Below, piece by piece: positions 11,350 through 21,097 of a stretch of 64,000 nt of DNA (its first letter is position 1; every line of letters begins with the position of its first letter). The DNA lies in the NCBI RefSeq assembly GCF_026914185.1, contig NC_070564.1, forward strand, positions 4,216,001-4,280,000, written 5' to 3'. The translations under genes and the position numbers were made by a program. A model generated the notes under the pieces. It was not told where the DNA came from. It ran no database searches and was given only the letters and a program-made list of their open reading frames with translations. The DNA comes from Puccinia triticina. Lineage: Eukaryota; Basidiomycota; Pucciniomycetes; Pucciniales; Pucciniaceae.

Positions 11350-12664
11350 CTAGCTTAACTAAGCCTCTCGAACGGAGGGTCCGGGGGACCCCGCCCGGAG
11401 GGCTCTCCGCAGGAGAGGCTTACGCCTAATGTCTGAAGTCTGGCAGGGAAAGGAAGGATATTCAACCCCAAAACCACTAAATAATTATTTAAAAATCAGC
11501 AAAATATGTACAAAAAAAACTGAATAGACAGTTTCATTGGCAGTGCTGATGCGCACCCTCACCCAAAATTTTGAGCAAAAAGCTCCAAAACTGATTGAAG
11601 GAATCTGTTTTGAAGGTCAAAGGAACCCTGAAGGATATTACATTGCTCTGAAGATCCCTTTTGGATTTTCTGATAATATGCACAATTGAGTTTCCTATAT
11701 GCAACAAAATGCAACACTACATGTGTAGGATCTGCGGGTTTGCGGATCCAGGATCCACCAGGCATGATGGTTGCGCATCCTTAGTTTACATTTCTTCATG
11801 TTTTTTATTTTTATTTTTAAACCATTAGTACAGTGCAAATGGTTTGGATTGAGGAGATGAGACCTGTGCCAAATGAAAGCTGAGGTCCAGAAGTATCTTT
11901 TGGCTCTGGGGCAGGTCCACAGGACCTGAGGGGGAGGCTGGCTGAGGCTTAATATTTTCCCTCCAGCCATTTGTGATTTCTTTCCCAGCCAAAATTTTGA
12001 CATTACGCGCAAGTCCCTCCCTAGCTTTGCGGCCAGCCACAGCAAGCCTCCCACCAGGGGGGCTAACTTAACTAAGTCCCTCTATTGGAGGGGGGACGCC
12101 GTCCCGCAGGGACCCTCCGAAGGAGGGACTTATGCACTATGTCGACCCCGTGGCAGTAGAGAATTAGAAAAATGATCTTTTTCAATCCTCTCTGGACGCG
12201 CCATTTGTCACCAGGCAATAAAACTTTGGGGGAGCAAAATGTGCACAACATCATGGAGTTTCTTTGTACATATTTTACAAAATTTTTGGGGCCTTGGGTG
12301 CCCCATGAAGTCCTTTTTTGTGACTGACAAGTGTCCACTTCATTGTGCATTCCACATTTTGCACTGTACAGAATCTGAAATTGATAATGTTACAACTATG
12401 ATTGCAGCTCAACCAGAGGAGTTGAGGATGAGAAAAAATAGTAGAAAGAAGGGGACAGCTTAAGCCATCCCAGAAATGTAAATTATAAAAAAAAAGGTTC
12501 AGAAACTCATGTGGGAGATTGGTTTTAAAAAAGTCCCCACCAAAATGCCTAATTCTCTACTGCTGCGGGGTCGACATAGCGCGTAAGTCCCTCCTTCGGA
12601 GGTCGCTTCGCTCCCCCAAGGAGGGAATTAGCTAAGTTAGCAGGGGGGACTTGTGTTAAGTTAG
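11350..12664. mobile_element. Outer long-TIR element of the CTAACTTAAC family, 9-bp target duplication
   Basis: The left end is CTAGCTTAACTAAGCC and the right end is GTGTTAAGTTAG, flanked by ACATTCAGG (11341-11349 and 12665-12673). Once the nested copy at 12063-12640 is removed, the right terminus reads as an inverted match of roughly 95 bp to the left terminus. That terminus includes a GC-rich snap-back core and the inner sequence TAATGTC. No transposase is present. The 9-bp duplication suggests a Mutator-like origin. Confidence 0.75.
12063..12640. mobile_element. Inner element of the same family, nested in the right TIR of the outer copy
   Basis: Ends CTAACTTAACTAAGTCCCTC and the inverted partner at 12585-12640 form a ~110-bp inverted repeat. 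The arms share TATGTCGACCCCG and CAGTAGAGAATTAG, and each arm is itself a hairpin. The flanks repeat CAGGGGGG (12055-12062 and 12641-12648). The 350-bp centre has no recognisable gene. Confidence 0.78.
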
Positions 12665-13348
12665 ACATTCAGGATACTCCAACCAAGCTGGGATGGTAAC
12701 TCCACCTGGTCACGTAATGTCCTTTCTTGGTATGGTAAAGTGCCCAGTGATGTGAATCAAAGCTTGGGTTGAGTTAAATTTTGAGAAAGGTTGGAGTAAC
12801 ACCACAAGCTTCCGAGTTTCTGCATGTCAACTGCTCACAGTTGACCCAGTTTTGGACCCAGTTTTTTTGCATTGAGAGGGATTCAAAGTTGGTTGTGTCC
12901 GACTCCAACTTGCATGTACTTTTGCAAGTAAGATGGTGTACAAGATGGTGTTCAAGGCTTTTCTTGCACACCAACTTGCCAAAAAAACATTCAGGCATGG
13001 GGGGCGAAGTACAATGTGGCTTGCATGCACTTTTGCAACTCTGGGTTCAACCGGTTATCTCAGCTAATTATACAAGCCAGATTAGATGCACGGCTGACCC
13101 AAGTAACTTACGTTCTGGTATTGTTGGATCAATATTATAAATAGTTCAGCCCAGAAGAAAAGTATAATGATATACACAGAGGGGGCAATCGATAACCTGT
13201 GCAGCTTGTTTTTTTTTTCAAGCCTGATGACAGGACGGATAATGGAGGCAGATATACCATGTATTGTGATCATGACAGTAATACCTCATCTTTTGACTTT
13301 GATTGTTCTTTTTTATTTTGTTGGAACAAAGCACGAAATAAAATCAAA

Positions 13349-15709
13349 CTAGCAATCATCGTGAGGATCGCCGCCACCTCTTTCTTCCTTGGGAACAACG
13401 ATTCGGCTAAAGAGTCAACAAATGCAACAATTATGACTGTCAGAACGGGGGAGATCAAATGTTTTCAGATGAAAGCAAGACGAGAAACTCACTCATCAAT
13501 TCTCAGAAGAGCAGTACAAGCCTCCAAAGCACTTTTGAGCATCCTAATCTTGCTCATCATTGGCTCAATGACACCTAACTTCACATTGTCAACTACTTTG
13601 CCTTCGTATAAATTCAGACCAAAGTACTTCAACTGCTTTTTCGGGTCTCCCGTCGGGCAAGTTTGCGACAGGTTGTGGAACGCTCGAAGCTTAGCAACAA
13701 GGTCGGTCGAGTCTTTGGCGGCATTTGTGGCGAGAGTCTTGGGAATTACCAGCATTGATGCTGCAAACTCCGCAATCGCGAGCTGTTCTCGTGATCCCTG
13801 TAGTAAACGCAGCATTCACCCGATGAGAAGGAGCATCAATCGACTTGCGATAAAAGTATGAAAACAAACCAATGTCGTGGCAAAGTTTTCGAGATAGATG
13901 CTTAGAGCAGCTTCTACTGCACCGCCGCCGGGGACCACTTTACCACTCTCCAACGTCCTCTTGATGACGCACAGCGAGTCATGTAGAGAACGCTCCATCT
14001 CATCAAGCATATAATCTGATAGGCGCAGGGTCAACGTGTAGCTGCAGTTGGCATTATTCGGGCGTTACGTACCATTTGCGCCTCTGAGAATGATAGAAGC
14101 AGAGCTATGGAGCTTTGTCCCCTTGATCAAGATCAGTTCGTCGTCGCTGATTCTCTCTTGGACAACCTCCTCACAAGCTCCCAAATCCAAGGGGTTAAAA
14201 GCTTCATCTCCATCCAGTGTGGCAAGCGAGCTGACAAGGTTCCCTCCCGTGCAACGAGCAATCCTGCGCAAGTCTTCCTTCTTACATCGTCTCACGGCCA
14301 TCGCTCCAGCTTCGACAAATTCTTTCAAGCACAGATCATCGATACCGCCAGTCGTCAAGATCACGTTAGCCCCAGATTTGAGAATCATGCGAACTTTCTC
14401 GAGTGTAATTTCAGACTCTCTAAAACGCAAATTGTCAGTACACGGCGAAGGAAAGCGCAGACATGGAAATGAGAAATGAGAAGAGCAGGCGCACCGGCGT
14501 CGGATCTGTTCCAATTCTTCAGGATCATCAATGGTAATGTGAACACCCAGATGCATTCGAGTTTTTTGCAAATTCATATCCAACAGAGCAATCTTGGCTG
14601 GCGAGACACCTTTCTTCATAGCTACGAGGCAGACATTGAAGGAAGACAGGTCAGACCAGGGGAAATGGGCTTAAATCCAATAAAGGGAATGCACCTTGAC
14701 TTGCGACGGTACAGTTCAAGGCATAACCTTTGACATAAATTGATTCCAATGCACTTTTACCATGCGCCTTGAGAATGTTGACTGCCTTCACTGGGTATTT
14801 CAGTTCACCGCGAGGATTGATGGTCTTGACGGAAAGCATTGCATCCACTGCAAGCTGAGCAAAAAAGTCATCATCGCTAAGGAATTGAATATGAATATCA
14901 GGGGTGAGATCGACATCAACGTTCCTTGTAGCATACAATAGTTCTTGCGGAAGATGACAAAGTGTAAGATACATACGATCCAATGATCTTACTGGACATA
15001 CTCGTCTTGGCAATGTTGATTAGACAGTCCTTTCCGAGTGTGTCGACCTTGATAGCCAGTTGGTCTTGAATGTGCTTGATAGCTTCTTTACAGGCTAGAC
15101 GGTAACCGTTGATGATGGTGGTAGGATGGATTTTATTCTTGATCAGGTCGTTTGCCCTCTTGAGTAGCTCTGCGGCGATAATGACGACTGAGGTGGTTCC
15201 ATCGCCAACTTCCTTATCTTGCTGTTGCGCGAGTTCCACCAATATCCGACCGGCTGGGTGATCGACTTCCAGGAGTGATAAGATAGTCGCGCCTAGAGTA
15301 AAGAATGGCGATGTGGACTTGGTCAAAAGCACGAGAAAAGACAAAAATCGTGAACAACTCACCATCATTGGTGATTGTCATGTCACCAATATCGTCAACC
15401 ATCACTAGGGAGAGAAAAAAGCAATTCATGTAACATATCAGTGGATATTTCTATCGATCGGGAAGTGCGAACTAAATCATCTACTTTTGTCGAGGCCTAC
15501 AGGTCCTAAACTCGATTTTAGCACGTGGGCAACGGACATGACGGCGGTAACGTTTTCCGCACGGACATCCGCGCCGGTGGTCCTCTGGCCGCCACCTAGA
15601 AAAATGCGCATCACGGTTAGTTCAGTGGAGGTGATCGAAACTTTGTTGAATGTAACTTGAACTTGCCCAGCATCATACTCGTTCGTGGGTCCTTGGCGAA
15701 AAAAGCCAT
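13349..15709 (-). CDS. TCP1: T-complex protein 1 subunit alpha (CCT1), 10 exons, 574 aa
   Basis: Alpha subunit of the cytosolic TRiC/CCT chaperonin, which folds actin and tubulin with ATP. Exons on the minus strand: 15709-15667, 15595-15485, 15404-15363, 15292-14977, 14924-14695, 14621-14495, 14419-14073, 14015-13870, 13797-13493 and 13406-13349. They total 1,725 nt, an exact 575 codons including the stop, and every junction stays in frame. Group II chaperonin motifs are intact: LGPVGLDKMMVDD, ITNDGATIL, the catalytic GDGTTSVV (exon 4), KGYALNC, LTTGGIDDLC in the apical domain and PGGGAVEAAL near the C-terminus. Subunit identity rests on the overall match to CCT alpha, including the tail. Intron 1 appears to use a GC donor (GCAAGT at 15666); the others are GT-AG. 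No disabling changes were seen. Confidence 0.96.
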
Positions 15710-15970
15710 AGTGATGAGCAACTAAGCTTATATTTCAAAATAATCGATCTTCCTTGATGCTGGATCGCAAGGTAATAACCCAATGTCTGGATGGAAGGAT
15801 TGGGTTGGAAGGAGACTTGGATCGATTGTGCATGTTAGGTGATCGGTCAGGGGCCCCACCTCCGAGAGGGGCTCCGCCAAGTTGAATATGCATATTGCAT
15901 AATACGGCTGCGGACAACTCGGCATGCGAGTCTGGACAGAGTGCGCACTTGGGCTGACTGCATTCAAGAT

Positions 15971-16067
15971 GGACGCATGGCCCAGTGGTAAGGCGCTCGC
16001 CTTCGATACAGGATGAGTTCTGCCGTACGGCAGCGAGAGATCGGCGGTTCGACCCCGTCTGCGTTCA
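15971..16067 (+). tRNA. tRNA-Arg (anticodon TCG) with 25-nt intron
   Basis: The acceptor strands GGACGCA (15971-15977) and TGCGTTC pair with one G-T. The D arm is GCCCAGTGGTAAGGC. The anticodon stem CTCGC/GCGAG closes the loop CTTCGA-A with anticodon TCG at 16003-16005. The canonical intron position after base 37 holds 16007-16031. The T arm is GGCGG-TTCGACC-CCGTC and the discriminator base A is at 16067. It is divergent from TCP1, whose start codon is 262 bp away. Confidence 0.93.
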
Positions 16068-16096
16068 TGCGGGTTTGGGAACCTGAGTACGGATTG

Positions 16097-16103
16097 TTTT
16101 TTT
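16097..16103 (+). terminator. Pol III T-run terminator of the tRNA gene
   Basis: Seven consecutive T residues lie 29 nt downstream of the tRNA 3' end, the usual RNA polymerase III stop signal. Confidence 0.75.
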
Positions 16104-16169
16104 GCATTGCGTGCAACTCTTGTATTTAGTCATTTGTCTTTAACCGAGATGAGTGTCAATGACCAGCCC

Positions 16170-16265
16170 CTAACTTAACTAAGACCCTCTCTTTGTGGCT
16201 TCGTGAGGGGCGCTCCGCGCCAGCCAGGCTGCACCAGGCCCTCCGAAGAGGGTCTTTTAAGTTAG
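16170..16265. mobile_element. 96-bp hairpin MITE of the CTAACTTAAC family
   Basis: Ends CTAACTTAACTAAGACCCTC and GAGGGTCTTTTAAGTTAG form an inverted repeat. The 9-bp duplication GACCAGCCC flanks it exactly (16161-16169 and 16266-16274). It is the cleanest and shortest copy of the family and lies just downstream of the tRNA. Confidence 0.88.
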
Positions 16266-16352
16266 GACCAGCCCAAACAGACAGGAATGCTGTCCCCGGT
16301 CCGACAGGGAAGCGGTCTTCTGGCTATCAATAATGCAGCCTTCAAAGCACGG

Positions 16353-16403
16353 CAGAACGACTTTTGTGAGTGTTTCAGTGAAACACTCACAAAAGTCGTT
16401 CTG
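16353..16403. repeat. 51-bp perfect palindrome (25-bp arms, 1-nt spacer)
   Basis: The left arm CAGAACGACTTTTGTGAG continues to TGTTTCA (16353-16377). G16378 is the centre, and 16379-16403 is the exact reverse complement. No flanking duplication is seen. Weak open frames cross it but no gene is supported. Confidence 0.9.
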
Positions 16404-16984
16404 ATCAGTTTCACTTCTTTGGCTAGGGCCTCATTGACATTATTTTCTGTCAACCAGTTTGACAATAGCAACAACCCAATTCAAGGATCAAACATTAGGA
16501 TTTTAAATGGATAAAAAAAATGGGGGAATTGAAAGTGGATTCTATCCGGTGAGCTGATGATCAGGAATCGGATGTCAAGTCGAACTCAAACCTTCTCCAA
16601 TGTGACGCATCCACCAGCCAAACTGGAGTAGCAGATGGATCATTCAACTGAATCTGAAAAGCATCGCGTTCTGTCAATGTGATTCTCGTTTTCGGGGTTT
16701 GAGAGGTAATCAGGATTGTTTGACTTTTGGTTCCGCACCACGCCTGTGAGGGCTGCTAGCTGGTGCATCCGGCGTCCTGAGTTGATGAGGGGGTCGCATT
16801 AGGATTTTGGAAGATTTATTTTTGGGAGATTTATTCGCCACTTGTCTGAATTTTCCCCGACTTGATTAAAATGTGCACACGCTGAGATCAGTTAGGCTGT
16901 AGAAATCCAGACAGAAGAATTTTTTTGACTCACAATACCAAGTTGAACAAGTCCTTCTTGACTTCATTCTGATCAACTTGATCA

Positions 16985-17615
16985 CTTTTGTCCCTTGCTA
17001 GGCTCGAGAGCCAAATTTCCATCGAATGAACTCCATGACGAACTTTGGGCAAAATCTGTGCTCGATGTGGATTTCATTGCTGATTCCGCAAACATGTTGA
17101 TCCTTCAAACAGCCACCGCAATCCGTTTTGTCCGGCATATGGACTCCGCATATCCCATTGGGATCCTTATTAGAAAAGAAGTCGATTTGATCCTCCTCAT
17201 TATTTGTCTTCCCAATCCGACCAACTATTAAGTTATATCCTTTCATAATTTTGGATGAGGACTGGCTTTCAATTTTTTTACATAATTTTTGATTCCTTCG
17301 TCATTACTTTTTAGAAACTCTTGGATGATTCCACCTCTGCCCAGTTTGAATGAAAAGGGAGTTTTAAAATGAACAGCCTCGTGGTTGACATCGGCTTGCG
17401 TCTCAACATTGGTTAAAAAAGAACACTTTCCAAACTCCTCATTAATCCTCACGTAGCCCCTGTCACCGTATCTATTCCTGAAAGAAGATCGCTATCTTGC
17501 ATGTGATCTTCTTGATTGACGTGGCTGCCAATACCCACATAGTCCTGGGATTTGTTTGGAAACACCGCTGGGGACGTTGAGGGCAAAGAAGAGGATGAGG
17601 ATGAGGATGAGGAGG

Positions 17616-17657
<42 letters not shown>

Positions 17658-17790
17658 GCCTCGGCGGAAAGGCTTGATATTGTTGATTAATTCGCTCGAA
17701 GGAATGCAAATGAGCTGGTAAACTAGGGCGATTGAGGAATTCATCCCGGTTGAAAGCCAGAATACTTTTCAACGCGCCGGCACGCCTTGG
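16985..17790 (-). pseudogene. TANGO2/NRDE-domain-like gene, frameshifted
   Basis: Read on the minus strand, the hallmark NRDE motif appears as ILAFNRDEFLNRPS (about 17770-17720). A low-complexity Ser/His insertion encoded by GAT/GAG triplets (17590-17655) follows. Then come DTVTGAT, GKCSFLTNV (the usual 'GTW..ALTN' region), YNLIVGRIG and FCPKFVMEF. Frame changes are needed near 17452 and 17246, a stop follows KFGSRA near 16997, and no good initiator precedes the NRDE motif. TANGO2 proteins are cytosolic or mitochondrial and are linked to Golgi organisation and haem handling. Unseen introns could explain one of the frame changes, so a living gene with a poorly resolved structure is possible. 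Confidence 0.6.
17590..17655. repeat. GAT/GAG trinucleotide microsatellite
   Basis: A run of GAGGAT and GAT triplets (over 20 units) lies inside the TANGO2-like coding region. It would encode a Ser or His run depending on the frame. Confidence 0.9.
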
Positions 17791-17999
17791 AACATACCGG
17801 TTCGGCGGCCCCTCTCGTTCCCCAGATTGGAGACCAATACCGCACGGACCTGTGCTTACCCGCGACGTGTTCTTTGCTGTTTCTTAGCGCCAGACTCACT
17901 CCCACACAATTAGCTCGGAACATCTTCCAGAGCTCGGCTGTTCCCGCGGAAAAAGTCGAACAACCTAAATATGTCCCGAAATGGCTCTGACAAGGTTGT

Positions 18000-18731
18000 C
18001 TGAGTGGCAGTTAGGGCCGCGACAAGTCTGCGTGAGGTCCACATGAATCATGAGCCTTCATGTCAACATAAACCAAAATCTAATGTCATCTCTTCTCCCC
18101 GACGGCGGGGCGTGGAGAAGGGATAATTCCTTATCTACACATAGCTGCGTGGTCGCGATTAGACTTTAGGAGAGGTGCTGTCTTCAGACTCCATCAAGTC
18201 ACATCAATGCGGATTGCAGATCTCCTTATTTGAACCTTTTTGAGCTCATCTGTTTAACATAGGCAGACAGATCGTGCTACAAAACTTCACCCAGTTTCCA
18301 TGCAGTTGGATTTAACTTTAATTTGGGCCCGGTTCTTTTCACAGATGTACAAATATGGAATGGGTTGTGCGTTCAGGAAGACACTGCCATGAACTTGAAA
18401 ACCGACCGACTTTACCTCATTTCTTATCCACATAGCTTCTGGCCGTCCAGTTCTGAGTGTCCTTAAAGTCTTCCCACACACATGCTCCCTCAAATCCTTC
18501 TTGTTAGCACGTGGCTCACCTCATTTCCTGGCGGAGGAGCTATCAATAGAGCGGTTCCAGTGGAGCAAAGTAACCGCCCACTCCGGGGTATGTGAACAAG
18601 GATTACTAAAGCCGAATTCAAATATGATTAATCAGATATTCACTCGGTGCTGATTGATTCACTCGGTGCTGATTGTCATCCCTTTTGCCGTGTCCCATAT
18701 TACATCTCCCAAAGCGCTCACATTGCCTCGG
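18000..18731. other. Intergenic stretch, nothing recognised
   Basis: No ORF with family resemblance was found. A short direct repeat (ATTCACTCGGTGCTGATTG, near 18639 and 18657) lies about 80 bp before the start codon of the next gene and may belong to its promoter. Confidence 0.4.
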
Positions 18732-20532
18732 ATGACCACGCGTCAGAGCCGAGGCTTGGAGTATTCATATATGGATACCTCTTCGATCTCTGAGATAGAA
18801 GCCAATGGCAGCGTGGGGGCTGTAGACGGGATGAACGAGGTGCTTGTCTCAGACCAAATGGCCAAAGAATCGACCCCAGTGACGGCTATGCCTCCTCACA
18901 AGCGTTAGTATATCATTTAGCCTTTGAAAAATTATGCACACTTATGATGATCCTCTGTTCAGGTGCAGAAATGAAGGAAAATTGGAGGAAAAATCAAGGT
19001 ATGAGTTTATTCCTCTCCTATTTGGAAAAAGTGACTAAAATCAATTTATTGGAGATGATAGGACATGTGATCTCACTTTTTAATGAGTCATCCGAGCTTC
19101 TGAGTATTCACTCTGAGATTCGAAGTCAATTGGCATGGATGAAAGAAAACAATCAAGTCCAAAACTCAGATTTTTTTAAAGTGGTAGATCTGGTTAAAAA
19201 AGCACAAGAAACCATGTCTATTTTTAAGCAAATAAAGTTATTAGAGTTGGGGAAAGCTGATTTCAAAATAATCAACTGTGGAATGATGGTATTTCTTTCA
19301 AATACTGAATTATATAGTAAAATCACAAACAATACCAATCAAGAACACATCAAAATATATGGAAGAATTTCCAGAAAAGCTTGGAAGAATTTTGCCTGTA
19401 TGTTTGTGGATGAATTGAAGAAAATAATTATTGATTACAACCATCAGTTTAAGCATTTGAAGTTAGATTCAGATTTATACGAGAATGTGATCCTTTGGAG
19501 GTATTTTTTTAAAATAATAGATTTCTTGTACAACCAAGGTTTTCTTGATCAAGATGCTGTAAGAGAAATATTTCAAGAGGATAAATTGGTTGAGCAAATT
19601 ATTTTCTACGCCTCTGAACGTTTTGAGAGTGAAATAAAAGAAGATATCTGGGTTAGCTTTACTAGTTTGACTGATCATTGGTACTGGGCACAATTGAATG
19701 ATTGTTTCAAAGGTAAGTACTCCTCATCTGATATTCTAGCTCTGATACTCCCCTGAAACATCTTGTTTTTTGATTTTCATTTTGTTTCTTTGAGAAAAAA
19801 CCAGCTCTGGGTGAAAAAGGAAAAAGGATCATAAATCTTGCTCTTGTATGCAGAAGGATTGCAATTTTTGGTCAAGAATTATACAAGAATAAAAAAAAAC
19901 CTGAGTGGGAAACCTTTTCAAGATCTTTTTCATTGGAGTTTTATATCAATAAACTGAAAGAACGTGCTGAATCACAGATTGCATTACCTTTCAGCCAAAT
20001 TAAACAATCCGATTCACAAAGAATCACAGGTGATATTAAAAATCTGGTTAATCTCTTGAAATCTAACTTGAACATTGAAGATCCTAAAAAACAAATGCTG
20101 AACTTCTACACCTGGAAGTTTTTGAGTTTTATTGAAGTAGAATCATTCCCTGGGATTTTAAATAAAGCAGCTGATGAACTTAATTTGAACATGGAATCAT
20201 ATGAAGATAATATTAAATTCATATCCTTATCTATAAAAATTGCTGAATTAGGACAAATGGCAAATAGTTATCTCAAGTTTTTTGGAAGTGAAACTGGAAA
20301 TGGCGGGAGCCTTTTGGATGATACAATAATTTCTTTATCAGTTTTTGAAGAGTATAAAAATACAGCACTTAAGCTCTTTCCTGTGTTAAAGGATAGTTAT
20401 TCAAAAGTCTGCCAGAAGTATAAAAAATCTTTGATTTGGTTATCTGACCCATTCTACATACACTACTTATTCCATCAAAGTGAAAAGGTTTTGAATCAAT
20501 TTAAAAATAATGCAAAGCAGTTGGTTTCCTGA
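18732..20532 (+). CDS. Unknown 549-aa helical protein, 3 exons
   Basis: Exons 18732-18903, 18963-19712 and 19805-20532 join in frame for 1,650 nt exactly. The introns are 59 and 92 nt with GTTAGT/GTAAGT donors and TTCAG/CCAG acceptors. The N-terminal 57 residues (MTTRQSRGLEY...) are Ser- and acid-rich without a signal peptide. The rest is Leu-, Lys- and Asn-rich and strongly helical (FLSYLEKVTKINLLEMIG; ALKLFPVLKDSYSKVC). Exons 2-3 are AT-rich compared with the TCP1 and pectin lyase genes. No transmembrane segment and no known catalytic motif are seen. It resembles lineage-specific expanded families of rust fungi, but I cannot name it. An additional upstream exon is possible. Confidence 0.75.
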
Positions 20533-21097
20533 TGGAGAATTTGAAGCTGTTTGGTTTAAAAAAAGCATGTGTAAGCACCTAGACCAGCTCCTTGTGCAGA
20601 TAAAAAAAGAAATCTAGTTGGGAAAGTAGCAATGCGTTTTCCTATCTTATTTAAAAGTATTGACAGAATAATTTTCTCAATATTACCAGTCATAGATTTA
20701 CTTCTGTCTTTTTTTCTAGTAGTCTAATATTTTCTATTGTTCAGGGAAGATACTCCCCAAATCCCATTTTCTAATTTCTCCATCATGCCTAAAATAACAC
20801 TCTTTAACCCAGTCACAAAGATAAATTGCAGATGATGATGTTACAAAGTGTTTCTTTCCAATACATTTTTTGTTCTTCTGATTCTTGAATGCTACATGAT
20901 AATTCAAGTGTGGAGATATATAGTTGAGCTTGAAAGGCAAGAGGTTTTAGATATGACCAGCACCACATTGGCCTGAAACTTCACGCTGGATGCTGGAGGC
21001 GGGCAAGATATTGGCTTGTGCCACAACTGGAAATCTCTATTTTTATCAAACACAGATTTTGATTATTTAGCCATTTGGGCACAAAGCTTCCAAGTGC

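Noticed and set aside
13199..14733. Long plus-strand ORFs over the TCP1 region (for example 13199-13861, 14048-14479)
   Set aside because: They are antisense shadows of well-supported TCP1 exons with no family resemblance.
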